Assembly (NCBI GenBank): GCA_045644145.1
Contig: JAZRGK010000080.1
Location: forward strand, 66,048 to 130,047
DNA: 64,000 nucleotides
Source of the DNA: Flemingiibacterium sp045644145
Lineage (GTDB): Bacteria > Bacillota > Clostridia > Oscillospirales > CAG-272
Direction: 5' to 3'
Shown here in pieces: positions 41,465 to 49,558 of the stretch. The notes under the pieces were generated by a model, which worked only from the letters and a program-made list of their open reading frames with translations, searched no databases and was not told the origin of the DNA. The position numbers and the translations under genes are program-made. Every line of letters starts with the position of its first letter. Position 1 is the first letter of the stretch.

Positions 41465-42028
41465 ATGGATATGAGGCAGATAAAAGCGATTGAGGCGGCG
41501 AATAAAGCTCGCATACTTTCGGTGTGCGAGGGCTGCCCCGATTGCAGTGGTATATACTTCCTGCTTCGCGAGGAAGACGGATTCAGATATGCGTACATAG
41601 GGCAGGCGAAACGCCTGCTCACCCGTCTTGCTGGACATCTGCGCGGTTATCAGCATATTGATCTATCGATTCGCAAGCACGGGCTTTACAGTGTAGACAA
41701 TCCCACAGGATGGCGGATACATTTTCTTGAATTCCCGGAGAGTCAACTTGACGAAATGGAGCGCGAATACATACGCAAATACGCTACAGCAGGCTATCAG
41801 CTCCGCAACAAGACCGATGGCGGTCAGGGTAAGGGCAAGACGGGTATTGCTGATAATAAGCCCTCACGGGGCTATTACGACGGTGTTGAGCAAGGCAAGA
41901 AGAACACACGCAGGTTTATTTGCGACTTGTTCGCAAAGCATCTTGATTTTAAACCCAAATCAGACAAGCCCACAAAGCATCAGCAAAGGGCGATGGAGAA
42001 GTTTGCGGCATTTTTGCGAGGGGAATGA
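41465..42028 (+). CDS. GIY-YIG nuclease
   Basis: 187 residues. GIY-YIG core: SGIYFLLRE, then YAYIGQAKRLLTRLAGHL, followed by an acidic residue in LDEMEREYI. It lies between the SSB-like gene and the replication gene, so it may be a recombination or repair nuclease rather than a homing enzyme; it interrupts no gene. RBS is weak. Confidence 0.8.
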   Translation: MDMRQIKAIEAANKARILSVCEGCPDCSGIYFLLREEDGFRYAYIGQAKRLLTRLAGHLRGYQHIDLSIRKHGLYSVDNPTGWRIHFLEFPESQLDEMEREYIRKYATAGYQLRNKTDGGQGKGKTGIADNKPSRGYYDGVEQGKKNTRRFICDLFAKHLDFKPKSDKPTKHQQRAMEKFAAFLRGE

Positions 42029-42036
42029 GGTGCATT

Positions 42037-42963
42037 ATGGCTGAGCCAAATACATTTATAAAATTACATAGAAGCATCTTGAATAGTGCGGTATTCACGG
42101 ATGCGGAAGTCTTGCGGTTGTGGATATATTTTCTCTGCCAAGCTTCAACTGAGGACAGAGAAATCATAGTTTCCGGTACGGTTGTCAAGCTGAAAAGAGG
42201 GCAGCTTATCACGGGGCGAAAAAAGCTGTCACAGGCTCTTGGGGTTTCGGAAAGCAAAGTTTATCGAATGATGAAGACGCTTGAAGAAACACAGTGTATA
42301 ACAACTGAAGCGGTTAGCAATTTTTCTGTAACGACTATTGTTAACTGGTCAAAGTTTCAAGCTCCCTCAAAAAAAGTGAACAGCACTCGAACAGCAGGCG
42401 AACAAAAAAACGAACAGCAGATTTGTCGCGAAAATCCTTATAACATGGGTGAAATTCCAAAACATCACCCAAAAAGTGAACAGCAGGCGAACAGCACAAC
42501 AACGAAAAATCGAACAGCAGGCGAACAGCAGGCGAACAGCACTCGAACAGCAGGCGAACACAATACAAGAAATATAAAGAATTATAAAGAATTATATAAT
42601 TATATAAAGTGTGTAGAGCCGACTGCGCCGGCACACGCGCACATATCAGAAGCACCGTTGCACGGCGCTTATAAAAACGTCCTGTTGTCAGACGAGGAAT
42701 TCGAAGCACTCAAACAGCGATTCCCAAATGATTGGGGGGCAAGAATCGATAGGCTTTCTAAGTACATGGCTGACAGCAAGAAAACATATGCTTCGCACTA
42801 TGATACCATTATGACATGGGCAGAGCAGGATGAGGCGAAAAAACGCAACGAGAGACGCACAACGCCTTGTAACGGTTTTGACGAAAACGAAGCGTTTGCC
42901 GCTGCTCTTGAACGGTCGAGGCAGGTAATGGAGCGGAAGTGTAGATTGGAGGAGGTAGAATGA
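42037..42963 (+). CDS. Phage replication initiation protein (winged-helix, DnaD/replisome-organiser-like)
   Basis: 308 residues. The N-terminal winged-helix domain (IKLHRSILNSAVFTDAEVLR, QLITGRKKLSQALGVSESKV) is typical of phage replisome organisers. A low-complexity middle (repeats of GEQQANSTRTA type) is encoded by iteron-like DNA, and the C-terminal domain lies past residue ~220. AGGTG precedes the ATG at 42037. By analogy with lambda O-type systems it likely binds the repeats inside its own gene. Confidence 0.78.
   Translation: MAEPNTFIKLHRSILNSAVFTDAEVLRLWIYFLCQASTEDREIIVSGTVVKLKRGQLITGRKKLSQALGVSESKVYRMMKTLEETQCITTEAVSNFSVTTIVNWSKFQAPSKKVNSTRTAGEQKNEQQICRENPYNMGEIPKHHPKSEQQANSTTTKNRTAGEQQANSTRTAGEHNTRNIKNYKELYNYIKCVEPTAPAHAHISEAPLHGAYKNVLLSDEEFEALKQRFPNDWGARIDRLSKYMADSKKTYASHYDTIMTWAEQDEAKKRNERRTTPCNGFDENEAFAAALERSRQVMERKCRLEEVE
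42378..42610 (+). other. Candidate phage replication origin (iterons plus AT-rich segment)
   Basis: GAACAGCA recurs at 42378, 42389, 42412, 42478, 42489, 42512, 42523, 42534 and 42545, with a partial copy at 42556. In the last run the unit GCGAACAGCAG repeats every 11 bp, about one helical turn. An AT-only-like stretch (about 42563-42608) follows, suited to unwinding. It lies inside the replication gene, as in several temperate phages. Confidence 0.65.
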
Positions 42964-43367
42964 CGCTTAGGGAGCTATCACAGCTATACCACCTTAAATG
43001 CGAGATTGAGAAAGACAAAAAGCGGCTCGCAGAACTTCAAAGCAAAGCCTATGCCGCATCTTCGCCGAATCTATCGGGTGAAGGTGTCTGTTCCGGAGTT
43101 GGCGACCGTGTGGGGAGATATGCTTTAGAAGTTGCGGAGATAGAGCAAATTATAAAAAGCAAAATGGATCGATGCGTTCGTGAAAGGTTAAAGCTCGAGA
43201 AATATATCGCCGATATACCGGATAGCCTAACCAGGCGAATATTTACACTCCGATTCGTTGATGGCTTGTCATGGCTCAAAGTAGCGCGCGCTATCGGTGG
43301 AAGCATGACATCAGACTGCGCAAGAATGATATGCAACCGTTACATAGAAAAAGCAGAGCAAAAATGA
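42960..43367 (+). CDS. DUF1492/ArpU-like phage transcription regulator
   Basis: 135 residues. An N-terminal coiled-coil segment (YHLKCEIEKDKKRLAELQSK) and a C-terminal sigma-region-4-like helix-turn-helix (IFTLRFVDGLSWLKVARAIG). Such proteins sit at the end of early operons and activate late genes. The ATG overlaps the preceding stop (ATGA). The late promoter with its TTGTTCG repeats begins 4 bp after the stop codon and is the likely target. Confidence 0.75.
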   Translation: MTLRELSQLYHLKCEIEKDKKRLAELQSKAYAASSPNLSGEGVCSGVGDRVGRYALEVAEIEQIIKSKMDRCVRERLKLEKYIADIPDSLTRRIFTLRFVDGLSWLKVARAIGGSMTSDCARMICNRYIEKAEQK

Positions 43368-43370
43368 AAG

Positions 43371-43404
43371 TTGTTCGTTTTGTTCGCTTTATATGTGATA
43401 TAAT
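43371..43404 (+). promoter_or_regulatory. Late-operon promoter with tandem TTGTTCG repeats
   Basis: TTGTTCG at 43371 and 43380 (9-bp period), then TATAAT at 43399-43404. No consensus -35 stands 17 bp upstream of the -10 (the hexamer there is CGTTTT), so activation by a dedicated factor, perhaps the DUF1492-type protein encoded just upstream, is plausible. Confidence 0.6.
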
Positions 43405-43410
43405 GGTATC

Positions 43411-43540
43411 GTCGAGAGGTATACAGAGGTGTACTTCTCGATTTGCATTAACACCGTCTTACACTCCGGACGGTGCGAGGGTAAAGGGAAATGAACGCCG
43501 CACGAATGCAGTTGGTGGAGGCAGTGGCGTACTAAATCGA
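43411..43540 (+). ncRNA. Candidate structured 5' leader of the late operon
   Basis: Hairpin 1: TCGAGAGGTATAC (43412-43424) / GTGTACTTCTCGA (43429-43441), loop AGAG. A second domain closes by TGCATT (43444-43449) / AATGCA (43505-43510), with inner stem CACCGTC (43452-43458) / GACGGTG (43469-43475). A 14-codon frame at 43491 lies inside. No known RNA family is assigned. Confidence 0.4.
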
Positions 43541-43560
43541 AAAGGAAGGCGGTGAGTCGT

Positions 43561-44067
43561 ATGGCAAAAGGTAAATACGAAAAGTGGCTTGAGCCGGACG
43601 GCTTACTGCTGCTTGAGGCTTGGGCACGGGATGGCTTGACGGATGAGCAAATTGCCCACAATATGGACGTTGCATACTCCACTTTGCGTGCATGGCGTGA
43701 TAAGTTTTCGGCACTTTCGGCAGCCCTAAAAAAGGGCAAGGAAGTCGTTGACGTAGAAGTCGAGAACGCTTTATTAAAAAAAGCTCTTGGCATCAAGGAA
43801 ACCGTCTTGAAACCAATAAAGGTTAAAGAGGTTTTATACGAAGACGGTAAGCGGATAAAAGAGACGGAGCGCATTGAATATGCGGAGGAGCAGGTATATG
43901 TTCCCCCCGAAACAGCTGCTATAATCTTTTGGCTTAAGAACCGACGTCCCGATCTATGGCGTGACAAACAAAGTATGGAGCTTTCCGGAGAGGTTAAAAA
44001 TAACCCTTTTGCCGGGTTAACCACCGATCAGCTTATTAAATTGGCAGATGCCGGTGATAGCGATTGA
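43561..44067 (+). CDS. terS: Terminase small subunit
   Basis: 168 residues. N-terminal helix-turn-helix (LTDEQIAHNMDVAYSTLRAW) that binds the packaging site, a central oligomerisation part (VENALLKKALGIKE) and a C-terminal segment (IIFWLKNRRPDLWRDK) typical of this family. GGCGGTGAG precedes the ATG. The stop overlaps the terL start. Confidence 0.9.
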   Translation: MAKGKYEKWLEPDGLLLLEAWARDGLTDEQIAHNMDVAYSTLRAWRDKFSALSAALKKGKEVVDVEVENALLKKALGIKETVLKPIKVKEVLYEDGKRIKETERIEYAEEQVYVPPETAAIIFWLKNRRPDLWRDKQSMELSGEVKNNPFAGLTTDQLIKLADAGDSD

Positions 44068-45461
44068 GTGCGGCGATTAAACTAGGTGCTAAAATAGAAC
44101 TCGCAAAACGTGACTTTTGGCGATACTGCAATCTTAAAGCTCCAAACTTTTATAAAAAGGACCGGCAATTCTTAATTGATTTTTGCCACGAGATGCAAGA
44201 CTTTTACCAAAGTGACGACGAGGTGCTCATTGTCAATATGCCGCCTCGACACGGTAAGAGCCGTACCGCTCAATGCTTTGTTGAATGGATCCTTGGGCAG
44301 AATCAAACGGAAAAGATAATGACCGGCTCATACAATGAAACGCTTTCAACCAGCTTCGCCAAAGGCGTACGCAACACCATAGCTGAAGAAAAGGCGGACG
44401 AGGATCGTGTTGTGTATTCTGACGTATTCCCGGGCGTCAAAATCAAACAAGGCGACGGTGCAATGAATTTGTGGAGCCTCGAGGGCGGATATAACAATTA
44501 CCTTGCAACCTCCCCCACGGGTACCGCCACCGGCTTTGGCGCATCGATCCTTATTATCGACGACCTTATAAAATCAGCACTTGAGGCTAATAATGCTGAC
44601 ACCCTCGAGAAGCACTGGGATTGGTTCACCAACACAATGCTCTCCAGACTCGAGGAGGGCGGCAAAATCATAATAATAATGACACGCTGGCACAGTTTAG
44701 ACCTCGCCGGGCGTGCATTAGATTTTTATACACAGGCAGGTGCCAAGATACGACACATATCATACAAGGCTATGCAGGGTGACGGCACGATGCTGTGCCC
44801 GCAAATATTATCCCTACGCTCCTATAAATCAAAAATACGGGCTATGGGTGATGATATTGCATCTGCAAACTACCAGCAGGAGCCCATTGACATTAAAGGC
44901 CGTTTGTATAGCAGCTTTAAGACCTATGACAAACTGCCTACCGATGAAAGCGGGCACTCATTATTTACAGCGATCAAAAATTACACAGATACAGCCGACA
45001 CCGGCGATGATTATCTTTGCAGTATAAGCTACGGTGTTTACAACAAAGAGGCTTATGTGCTTGATGTGCTTTATACCAAAGCGCCTATGGAGATAACAGA
45101 GCCACAAACCGCTCAAATGCTTAAAGCGGGTAATGTGGGCTGGGCTGACATTGAAAGTAACAACGGTGGCAGAGGCTTTGCGAGGTCCGTAACAAGGCAC
45201 TTGGCTGCTTTAGGATCCAATCGTTGTCACATTGAGGCCTTTTACCAAAGTAAAAACAAAGAGGCTCGCATACTTTCAAATGCGACGTGGGTTATGGATC
45301 ACATATATTACCCGGCGAACTGGAAAGACCGATGGCCGGAATATTACAAGGCAATGAGCCGATACCAACGCGAGGGCAAAAATGCGCACGATGATGCGCC
45401 TGATGCCACCACGGGTATTGCTGAACGTATAAACAACGGCTCACACTACAGTTTCGATTAA
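44064..45461 (+). CDS. terL: Terminase large subunit
   Basis: 465-residue packaging motor. ATPase motifs: NMPPRHGKSRTAQ (Walker A) and ASILIIDDLIK (Walker B), followed by the coupling segment IIIIMTRWHSLD. The C-terminal RNase-H-like nuclease domain has acidic residues in AYVLDVLYTK and VGWADIESNNGG, and a final HDDAPDATTG. The TTG start at 44064 overlaps the terS stop (TTGA). Confidence 0.95.
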   Translation: MSAAIKLGAKIELAKRDFWRYCNLKAPNFYKKDRQFLIDFCHEMQDFYQSDDEVLIVNMPPRHGKSRTAQCFVEWILGQNQTEKIMTGSYNETLSTSFAKGVRNTIAEEKADEDRVVYSDVFPGVKIKQGDGAMNLWSLEGGYNNYLATSPTGTATGFGASILIIDDLIKSALEANNADTLEKHWDWFTNTMLSRLEEGGKIIIIMTRWHSLDLAGRALDFYTQAGAKIRHISYKAMQGDGTMLCPQILSLRSYKSKIRAMGDDIASANYQQEPIDIKGRLYSSFKTYDKLPTDESGHSLFTAIKNYTDTADTGDDYLCSISYGVYNKEAYVLDVLYTKAPMEITEPQTAQMLKAGNVGWADIESNNGGRGFARSVTRHLAALGSNRCHIEAFYQSKNKEARILSNATWVMDHIYYPANWKDRWPEYYKAMSRYQREGKNAHDDAPDATTGIAERINNGSHYSFD

Positions 45462-45479
45462 AGCAAGGAGGCGTAAGCC

Positions 45480-47009
45480 GTGAAAACTTTGAATTTTTAT
45501 GATAAGCCCACGAGCTTGCTGCTTGTTGGCAAGATTGCCGCGTATATAACTCCGGGAATGACCGATAAGGAATTCCTCGAACACGAAATCAAAGCCTGGT
45601 TCGGTTCTTCTGAACGCAAAAGCCAGATTGAAGGTGACGAGTATTATGACGGCAAGCACGATATATTAAAGCGCAAACGCACAGTCATAGGCGAGGGTGG
45701 AGAACTGAAGCAGGTTGAAAATCTCCCCAATAACCGTATCGTCGATAATCAATACGCTAAAATGGTCGACCAAAAGGCTAACTACCTTTGTGGTCGGCCG
45801 TTTATCTTCGACACGGAAGACAAGGCACACGCTGAGGCGCTTGATAAGATATTCACCCAAAAAGTACGTCGTAAGATCCGCATAGCCGCAGAGCGTGCAC
45901 TCACGGGCGGCAAGGTGTGGGTATTCCCGTACTATAAAACCAAGGACACGCTCTCGTTTTCGTTATTCCCGGCGCACGAAGTACTACCATTCTGGGCGGA
46001 TACTGAACACGAGGAGCTCGACTGTGCTGTGCACCTCTTTCCGGTGTATGTATACGACGGCAAAGGCGACGAGAGTGTCGTCTATAAAGCTGAAGTGCTG
46101 CACGGTGGCGGCGTGGATCGCTTTCTGTGGAAAGACGGAACGCTTGTGTACGACAACGATGCACCATCTGGCTCGTACGTTACCTTTACGGACGATGAAA
46201 CGGGTGAGCAGACCGGATATAACTGGGAGCGCTTGCCGCTTGTGTGCTTCAAGGCGAATCACCGTGAACAGCCGCTTCTGCGCCGAGTTAAGTGCTTACA
46301 GGATGCGCTCAACCTCATGCTTTCAAACGGCGTGAACGCTATGGAGGAAGACGTCCGAAACACCGTACTCGTTATCCACAATTACGACGGTGAGGATCTC
46401 GGCGAGTTCCGTCGCAACCTCGCTACCTACGGCGCGGTTAAGGTTCGCAGCTTTGAGGGTTCCGACGGTGCGGTTGACAAGCTTGAGATTGAGCTTAACG
46501 TTGACAACTATAAAACCGTTATTGAGCTGCTCAAGAAGGCGATCATAGAGAACGCGCGCGGATACGACGCTAAGGACGAGCGAATGAACGGCACGCCCAA
46601 CCAGATGAACATCAGATCTATGTATTCTGACATCGATCTCGATGCGAACGGAATGGAAACAGAGTTTCAAGCCGCTTTCGAGGAGCTTCTGTGGTTTGTA
46701 AACGTGCATCTGACTAATACCGGCGCAGGCAAGTTTGAAAACGCGGAGGTAAAGGTTATATTTGACCGCGATATACTCGTGAACGAGTCCGAGGCTATCG
46801 AGAACTGCGGAAAATCCGCGGGCATACTCAGCGACGAGACCATAGTCAAGCAGCATCCTTGGGTGGATGATCCCGAGTCGGAGCTTGAACGTATCAAGTC
46901 TGAAAAGGAAAAGGCGGCGGCCGAGGCTGACGCTTACCGCTCTGCGTTTGAAAATAATGCCGGTAATCAGAACGGCGCGCAGAACAACGGCGGCGACGTA
47001 GATGAATAA
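45480..47009 (+). CDS. Portal protein (SPP1 Gp6-like)
   Basis: 509 residues. Typical segments are DEYYDGKHDILKRKR, NNRIVDNQYAKMVDQKANYL and GTPNQMNIRSMYSDIDLDAN; the C-terminus is acidic and Asn/Gly-rich. It forms the dodecameric vertex channel for DNA. GTG start with AAGGAGG 9 nt upstream. It overlaps the MuF gene by 8 nt. Confidence 0.93.
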   Translation: MKTLNFYDKPTSLLLVGKIAAYITPGMTDKEFLEHEIKAWFGSSERKSQIEGDEYYDGKHDILKRKRTVIGEGGELKQVENLPNNRIVDNQYAKMVDQKANYLCGRPFIFDTEDKAHAEALDKIFTQKVRRKIRIAAERALTGGKVWVFPYYKTKDTLSFSLFPAHEVLPFWADTEHEELDCAVHLFPVYVYDGKGDESVVYKAEVLHGGGVDRFLWKDGTLVYDNDAPSGSYVTFTDDETGEQTGYNWERLPLVCFKANHREQPLLRRVKCLQDALNLMLSNGVNAMEEDVRNTVLVIHNYDGEDLGEFRRNLATYGAVKVRSFEGSDGAVDKLEIELNVDNYKTVIELLKKAIIENARGYDAKDERMNGTPNQMNIRSMYSDIDLDANGMETEFQAAFEELLWFVNVHLTNTGAGKFENAEVKVIFDRDILVNESEAIENCGKSAGILSDETIVKQHPWVDDPESELERIKSEKEKAAAEADAYRSAFENNAGNQNGAQNNGGDVDE

Positions 47010-48573
47010 CGCAGATTATTGGACACACCGCCTTAAGATCGCCGAGGAGGCTATTCTTAACGATGCCTATAAAAGCGTGCAAGAGGTTGAGCGAGTATGC
47101 GAGGTGGCTATTGCTGATTGCGACACGCTGATCCGCGCGTGGTATCAACGTCTTGCCGCAAATAACAACGTATCATACATAGGTGCGAGGAAGCTTCTCG
47201 CCGCCGATGAGCTTGAGGAATTCAAATGGACCGTCCGGGAATACATAAAGAAGGGCGAGGAGAATGCCATATCGGGTGAGTGGGCAAAGCAGCTTGAAAA
47301 CGCTTCTGCCAGACACCACATCAGCAAATACGAAGCACTTAAGCTTCAGCTGCAGCACCGAGCGGAGCTCATTTCTCAAGCACGTGCGACAGCCACGGCT
47401 AATGCGGCAAAGCACGCCTATACAGATAGCTACTACCACACAGCCTTTGAGATGCAGCGCGGATTTGGCGCGGGATATTCTTTTCAGGCTGTCGATGACG
47501 CTATGCTTGACAAGATACTTGCAAAACCGTGGACGGCTGACGGTCAGACCTTCTCCTTACGAATATGGAGCGACAGAAACAAGCTCGTTGACACTATTCA
47601 GCAGGAGCTTACACGCTTACTCGTGACAGGCAGCGCAACGCCTGACAAGGCTATTGCCGCTATTGCCTCGAAGTTCAGGACCGCGAAGGAAAACGCGGGG
47701 CGGCTCGTTATGACGGAAAGCTCATATTTTGCGAGCATCGGTCAGAGAGATTGCTACAAGGAGCTCGACGTCGAACAGTATCAGGTAGTCGGAACGCTTG
47801 ATAACGGCACGTGTGACAAATGCTCGGAGCTCGACGGGCAAGTGTTTCCGATGAGCGCATACCAACCCGGGCTTACGGCTAATCCGTTTCACCCTTGGTG
47901 CCGATGCTGTACTGCACCGTATTTTGCGGATATGGAAGGCGTTGGCGAGCGGTGCGCCCGTGACATCGAAACGGGCAAGGCGTATGCGGTGCCCAGGGAT
48001 ATGACCTATAAGCAGTGGAGGGCTTCTCAAGATGAAAAATATGGTGCCGGAACTGTTGACAAAAGCCGTAAAATGCGGTATAATTATAGCGAGGACGAAA
48101 AGCAGTACAATGAGTACAAAAGTCGGCTTGGTTCCGATGCTCCAGAAACACTTATGGATTTCTGCGAGTTGAAATACGGCAATCCGACTGCTTATTCTGA
48201 ACTTCGTGAATTATATACATACAAGGGTAGAGTACCAGAGGCTACTTCCGCCGATTACAAAGCATATAAAGCCGTTAAGGCTACCGGCATAGTGGGATCT
48301 GTAAGGGTGCCACCTAAAAGTATTGATGCCTCGGTGCTTACTTTTAACGACGCGCACGCTACACGCCACGGTTGCACGCTTGAGCAAGCCATTGGCTATG
48401 TTAGCAATGCAAAATGCTCCGTTACTCGTAAACGCTGGGATGGCTACCATACGGGATATTACAGCGTTGATGGTGCCACCTATGTGGCAGACGAAACGCA
48501 GAAAATAAAAACCGCCTTTTCAAAAGAGGACTTTGATCCAACTACTAAGGCTGTTATGGAGGTGTTTGAATGA
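47002..48573 (+). CDS. MuF/SPP1 Gp7-like head protein with C-terminal toxin-like domain
   Basis: 523 residues. Residues ~190-310 are the MuF-type head morphogenesis domain (VMTESSYFASIGQ, LDNGTCDKCSELDGQVF, NPFHPWCRC). After a linker, residues ~436-523 form an additional small domain with AHATRHG (His452, His456), RKRWDGYHTGYYSVDGATYV and KTAFSKEDFD. This resembles the polymorphic-toxin class Ntox50. MuF-toxin fusions are known; the effector may be delivered with the DNA. The next gene, a 59-residue protein overlapping as ATGA, may be its partner. Confidence 0.85.
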   Translation: MNNADYWTHRLKIAEEAILNDAYKSVQEVERVCEVAIADCDTLIRAWYQRLAANNNVSYIGARKLLAADELEEFKWTVREYIKKGEENAISGEWAKQLENASARHHISKYEALKLQLQHRAELISQARATATANAAKHAYTDSYYHTAFEMQRGFGAGYSFQAVDDAMLDKILAKPWTADGQTFSLRIWSDRNKLVDTIQQELTRLLVTGSATPDKAIAAIASKFRTAKENAGRLVMTESSYFASIGQRDCYKELDVEQYQVVGTLDNGTCDKCSELDGQVFPMSAYQPGLTANPFHPWCRCCTAPYFADMEGVGERCARDIETGKAYAVPRDMTYKQWRASQDEKYGAGTVDKSRKMRYNYSEDEKQYNEYKSRLGSDAPETLMDFCELKYGNPTAYSELRELYTYKGRVPEATSADYKAYKAVKATGIVGSVRVPPKSIDASVLTFNDAHATRHGCTLEQAIGYVSNAKCSVTRKRWDGYHTGYYSVDGATYVADETQKIKTAFSKEDFDPTTKAVMEVFE

Positions 48574-48749
48574 AAACAGTATATTGTCCCGTTATTGATG
48601 GGCAGATAGATGGTTCCACCTGTCTGGATATTGTGCTTGTAGCTGACCATGAGGCAAAGTCCACCATACTGCCTAAAAATATAAAGTGGGATGATGAGCA
48701 ATGCAGAAAATGTAAGGCATGTAAGTATCACGCTGACGGCGACGATTAA
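48570..48749 (+). CDS. Small Cys-rich protein paired with the MuF-toxin gene
   Basis: 59 residues, MKTVYCPVIDGQIDGSTCLD and ending with CRKCKACKYHADGDD. Four or five Cys residues suggest a zinc site. The ATG overlaps the stop of the MuF-toxin gene (ATGA); a terminator-like hairpin follows, so the two genes form a unit. Position suggests an immunity or accessory protein, but this is inference; similar small proteins occur in other phage head regions. Confidence 0.7.
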   Translation: MKTVYCPVIDGQIDGSTCLDIVLVADHEAKSTILPKNIKWDDEQCRKCKACKYHADGDD

Positions 48750-48777
48750 AACTCTTATTCTCACAACTCAATAACCC

Positions 48778-48812
48778 AAGCTCGACACACGAAAGTGTGC
48801 CGGGCTTTTGTT
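48778..48812 (+). terminator. Terminator-like hairpin after the MuF-toxin pair
   Basis: AAGCTCGACACAC (48778-48790) pairs with GTGTGCCGGGCTT (48795-48807) through a GAAA loop, with one mismatch and one wobble, followed by TTGTTAT. It may attenuate transcription between packaging and capsid genes. The rest of the gap up to 48898 shows small hairpins only. Confidence 0.6.
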
Positions 48813-48898
48813 ATACTTTCCCTTAGCCGCAGGGTTACGCGGCAAATCCTTCAACCGCAGGCGAAGCGGTATAAAAATCACGCAGAAAGGATAGCACG

Positions 48899-49540
48899 AT
48901 GAAAAACATACACGAAATCCTGAAAGAGCTCGGCATCGAGATACCAGCCGATAAGAAGGCTGACTTCGACACGGTTGTAAACGAAAATTATAAGACCGTT
49001 GCCGAGGTTGACAAGATCCGCACGGCGCGTGATACCTACAAGCAGTCGCTTGAGGATGCGCAGAAGACGCTTAAATCCTTCGAGGGTGTCAACGTGGACG
49101 AGCTGAAGGGCGAGATAACCAAGCTCACCAACGATCTTGCCGCCAAGGATGCGGAGCATCAGCAGAAGCTTGACGATATGGATTTCAACTCTACCGTTGA
49201 TTCCGCAATAAAAGCCAAGGGCGCAAAGAACGCCAAGGCAGTGCGCGCGCTGCTTGATCTGGAAACGCTCAAGGCTTCCAAGAACAGAGAGGGCGACATC
49301 AATGCGGCTTTAGACAAGGTCGCGGCAGATGAAGCGTACCTCTTTGGTGCTGCGGATCCAAAGGGTGGTGGAACGCCCAATTTTACGGGCATGCAACCCG
49401 GTAATCCCGGCGGCAACACACCGCCTGCAAACGTAGATACATTCGCAACGCGCCTTGCCGAGGCGAGAAAAAACGGCAACACAGCAGCGGCGGTCGCTAT
49501 TAAGCGAGAAGCCGCGGAAAACAACGTATTTTTAATGTGA
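48899..49540 (+). CDS. Phage scaffolding protein (GP20-like)
   Basis: 213 residues: MKNIHEILKELGIEIPADKK, a long charged coiled coil (about 35-100), the segment MDFNSTVDSAIKAKGAKNAK and a Gly/Pro-rich linker before the C-terminal helix. This is the layout of GP20 scaffolds that shape the procapsid. AAAGGA precedes the ATG; the capsid gene follows. Confidence 0.9.
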   Translation: MKNIHEILKELGIEIPADKKADFDTVVNENYKTVAEVDKIRTARDTYKQSLEDAQKTLKSFEGVNVDELKGEITKLTNDLAAKDAEHQQKLDDMDFNSTVDSAIKAKGAKNAKAVRALLDLETLKASKNREGDINAALDKVAADEAYLFGAADPKGGGTPNFTGMQPGNPGGNTPPANVDTFATRLAEARKNGNTAAAVAIKREAAENNVFLM

Positions 49541-49558
49541 AAGGATAGGTAAAAAAAT

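Noticed and set aside
41465..42028. GIY-YIG gene as a homing endonuclease
   Set aside because: It does not interrupt a gene or intron and sits in line with the recombination genes.
43491..43535. 14-codon frame in the late leader as a gene
   Set aside because: The ribosome binding site is too close to the ATG and the frame lies inside predicted RNA stems; kept only as a remark on the leader.
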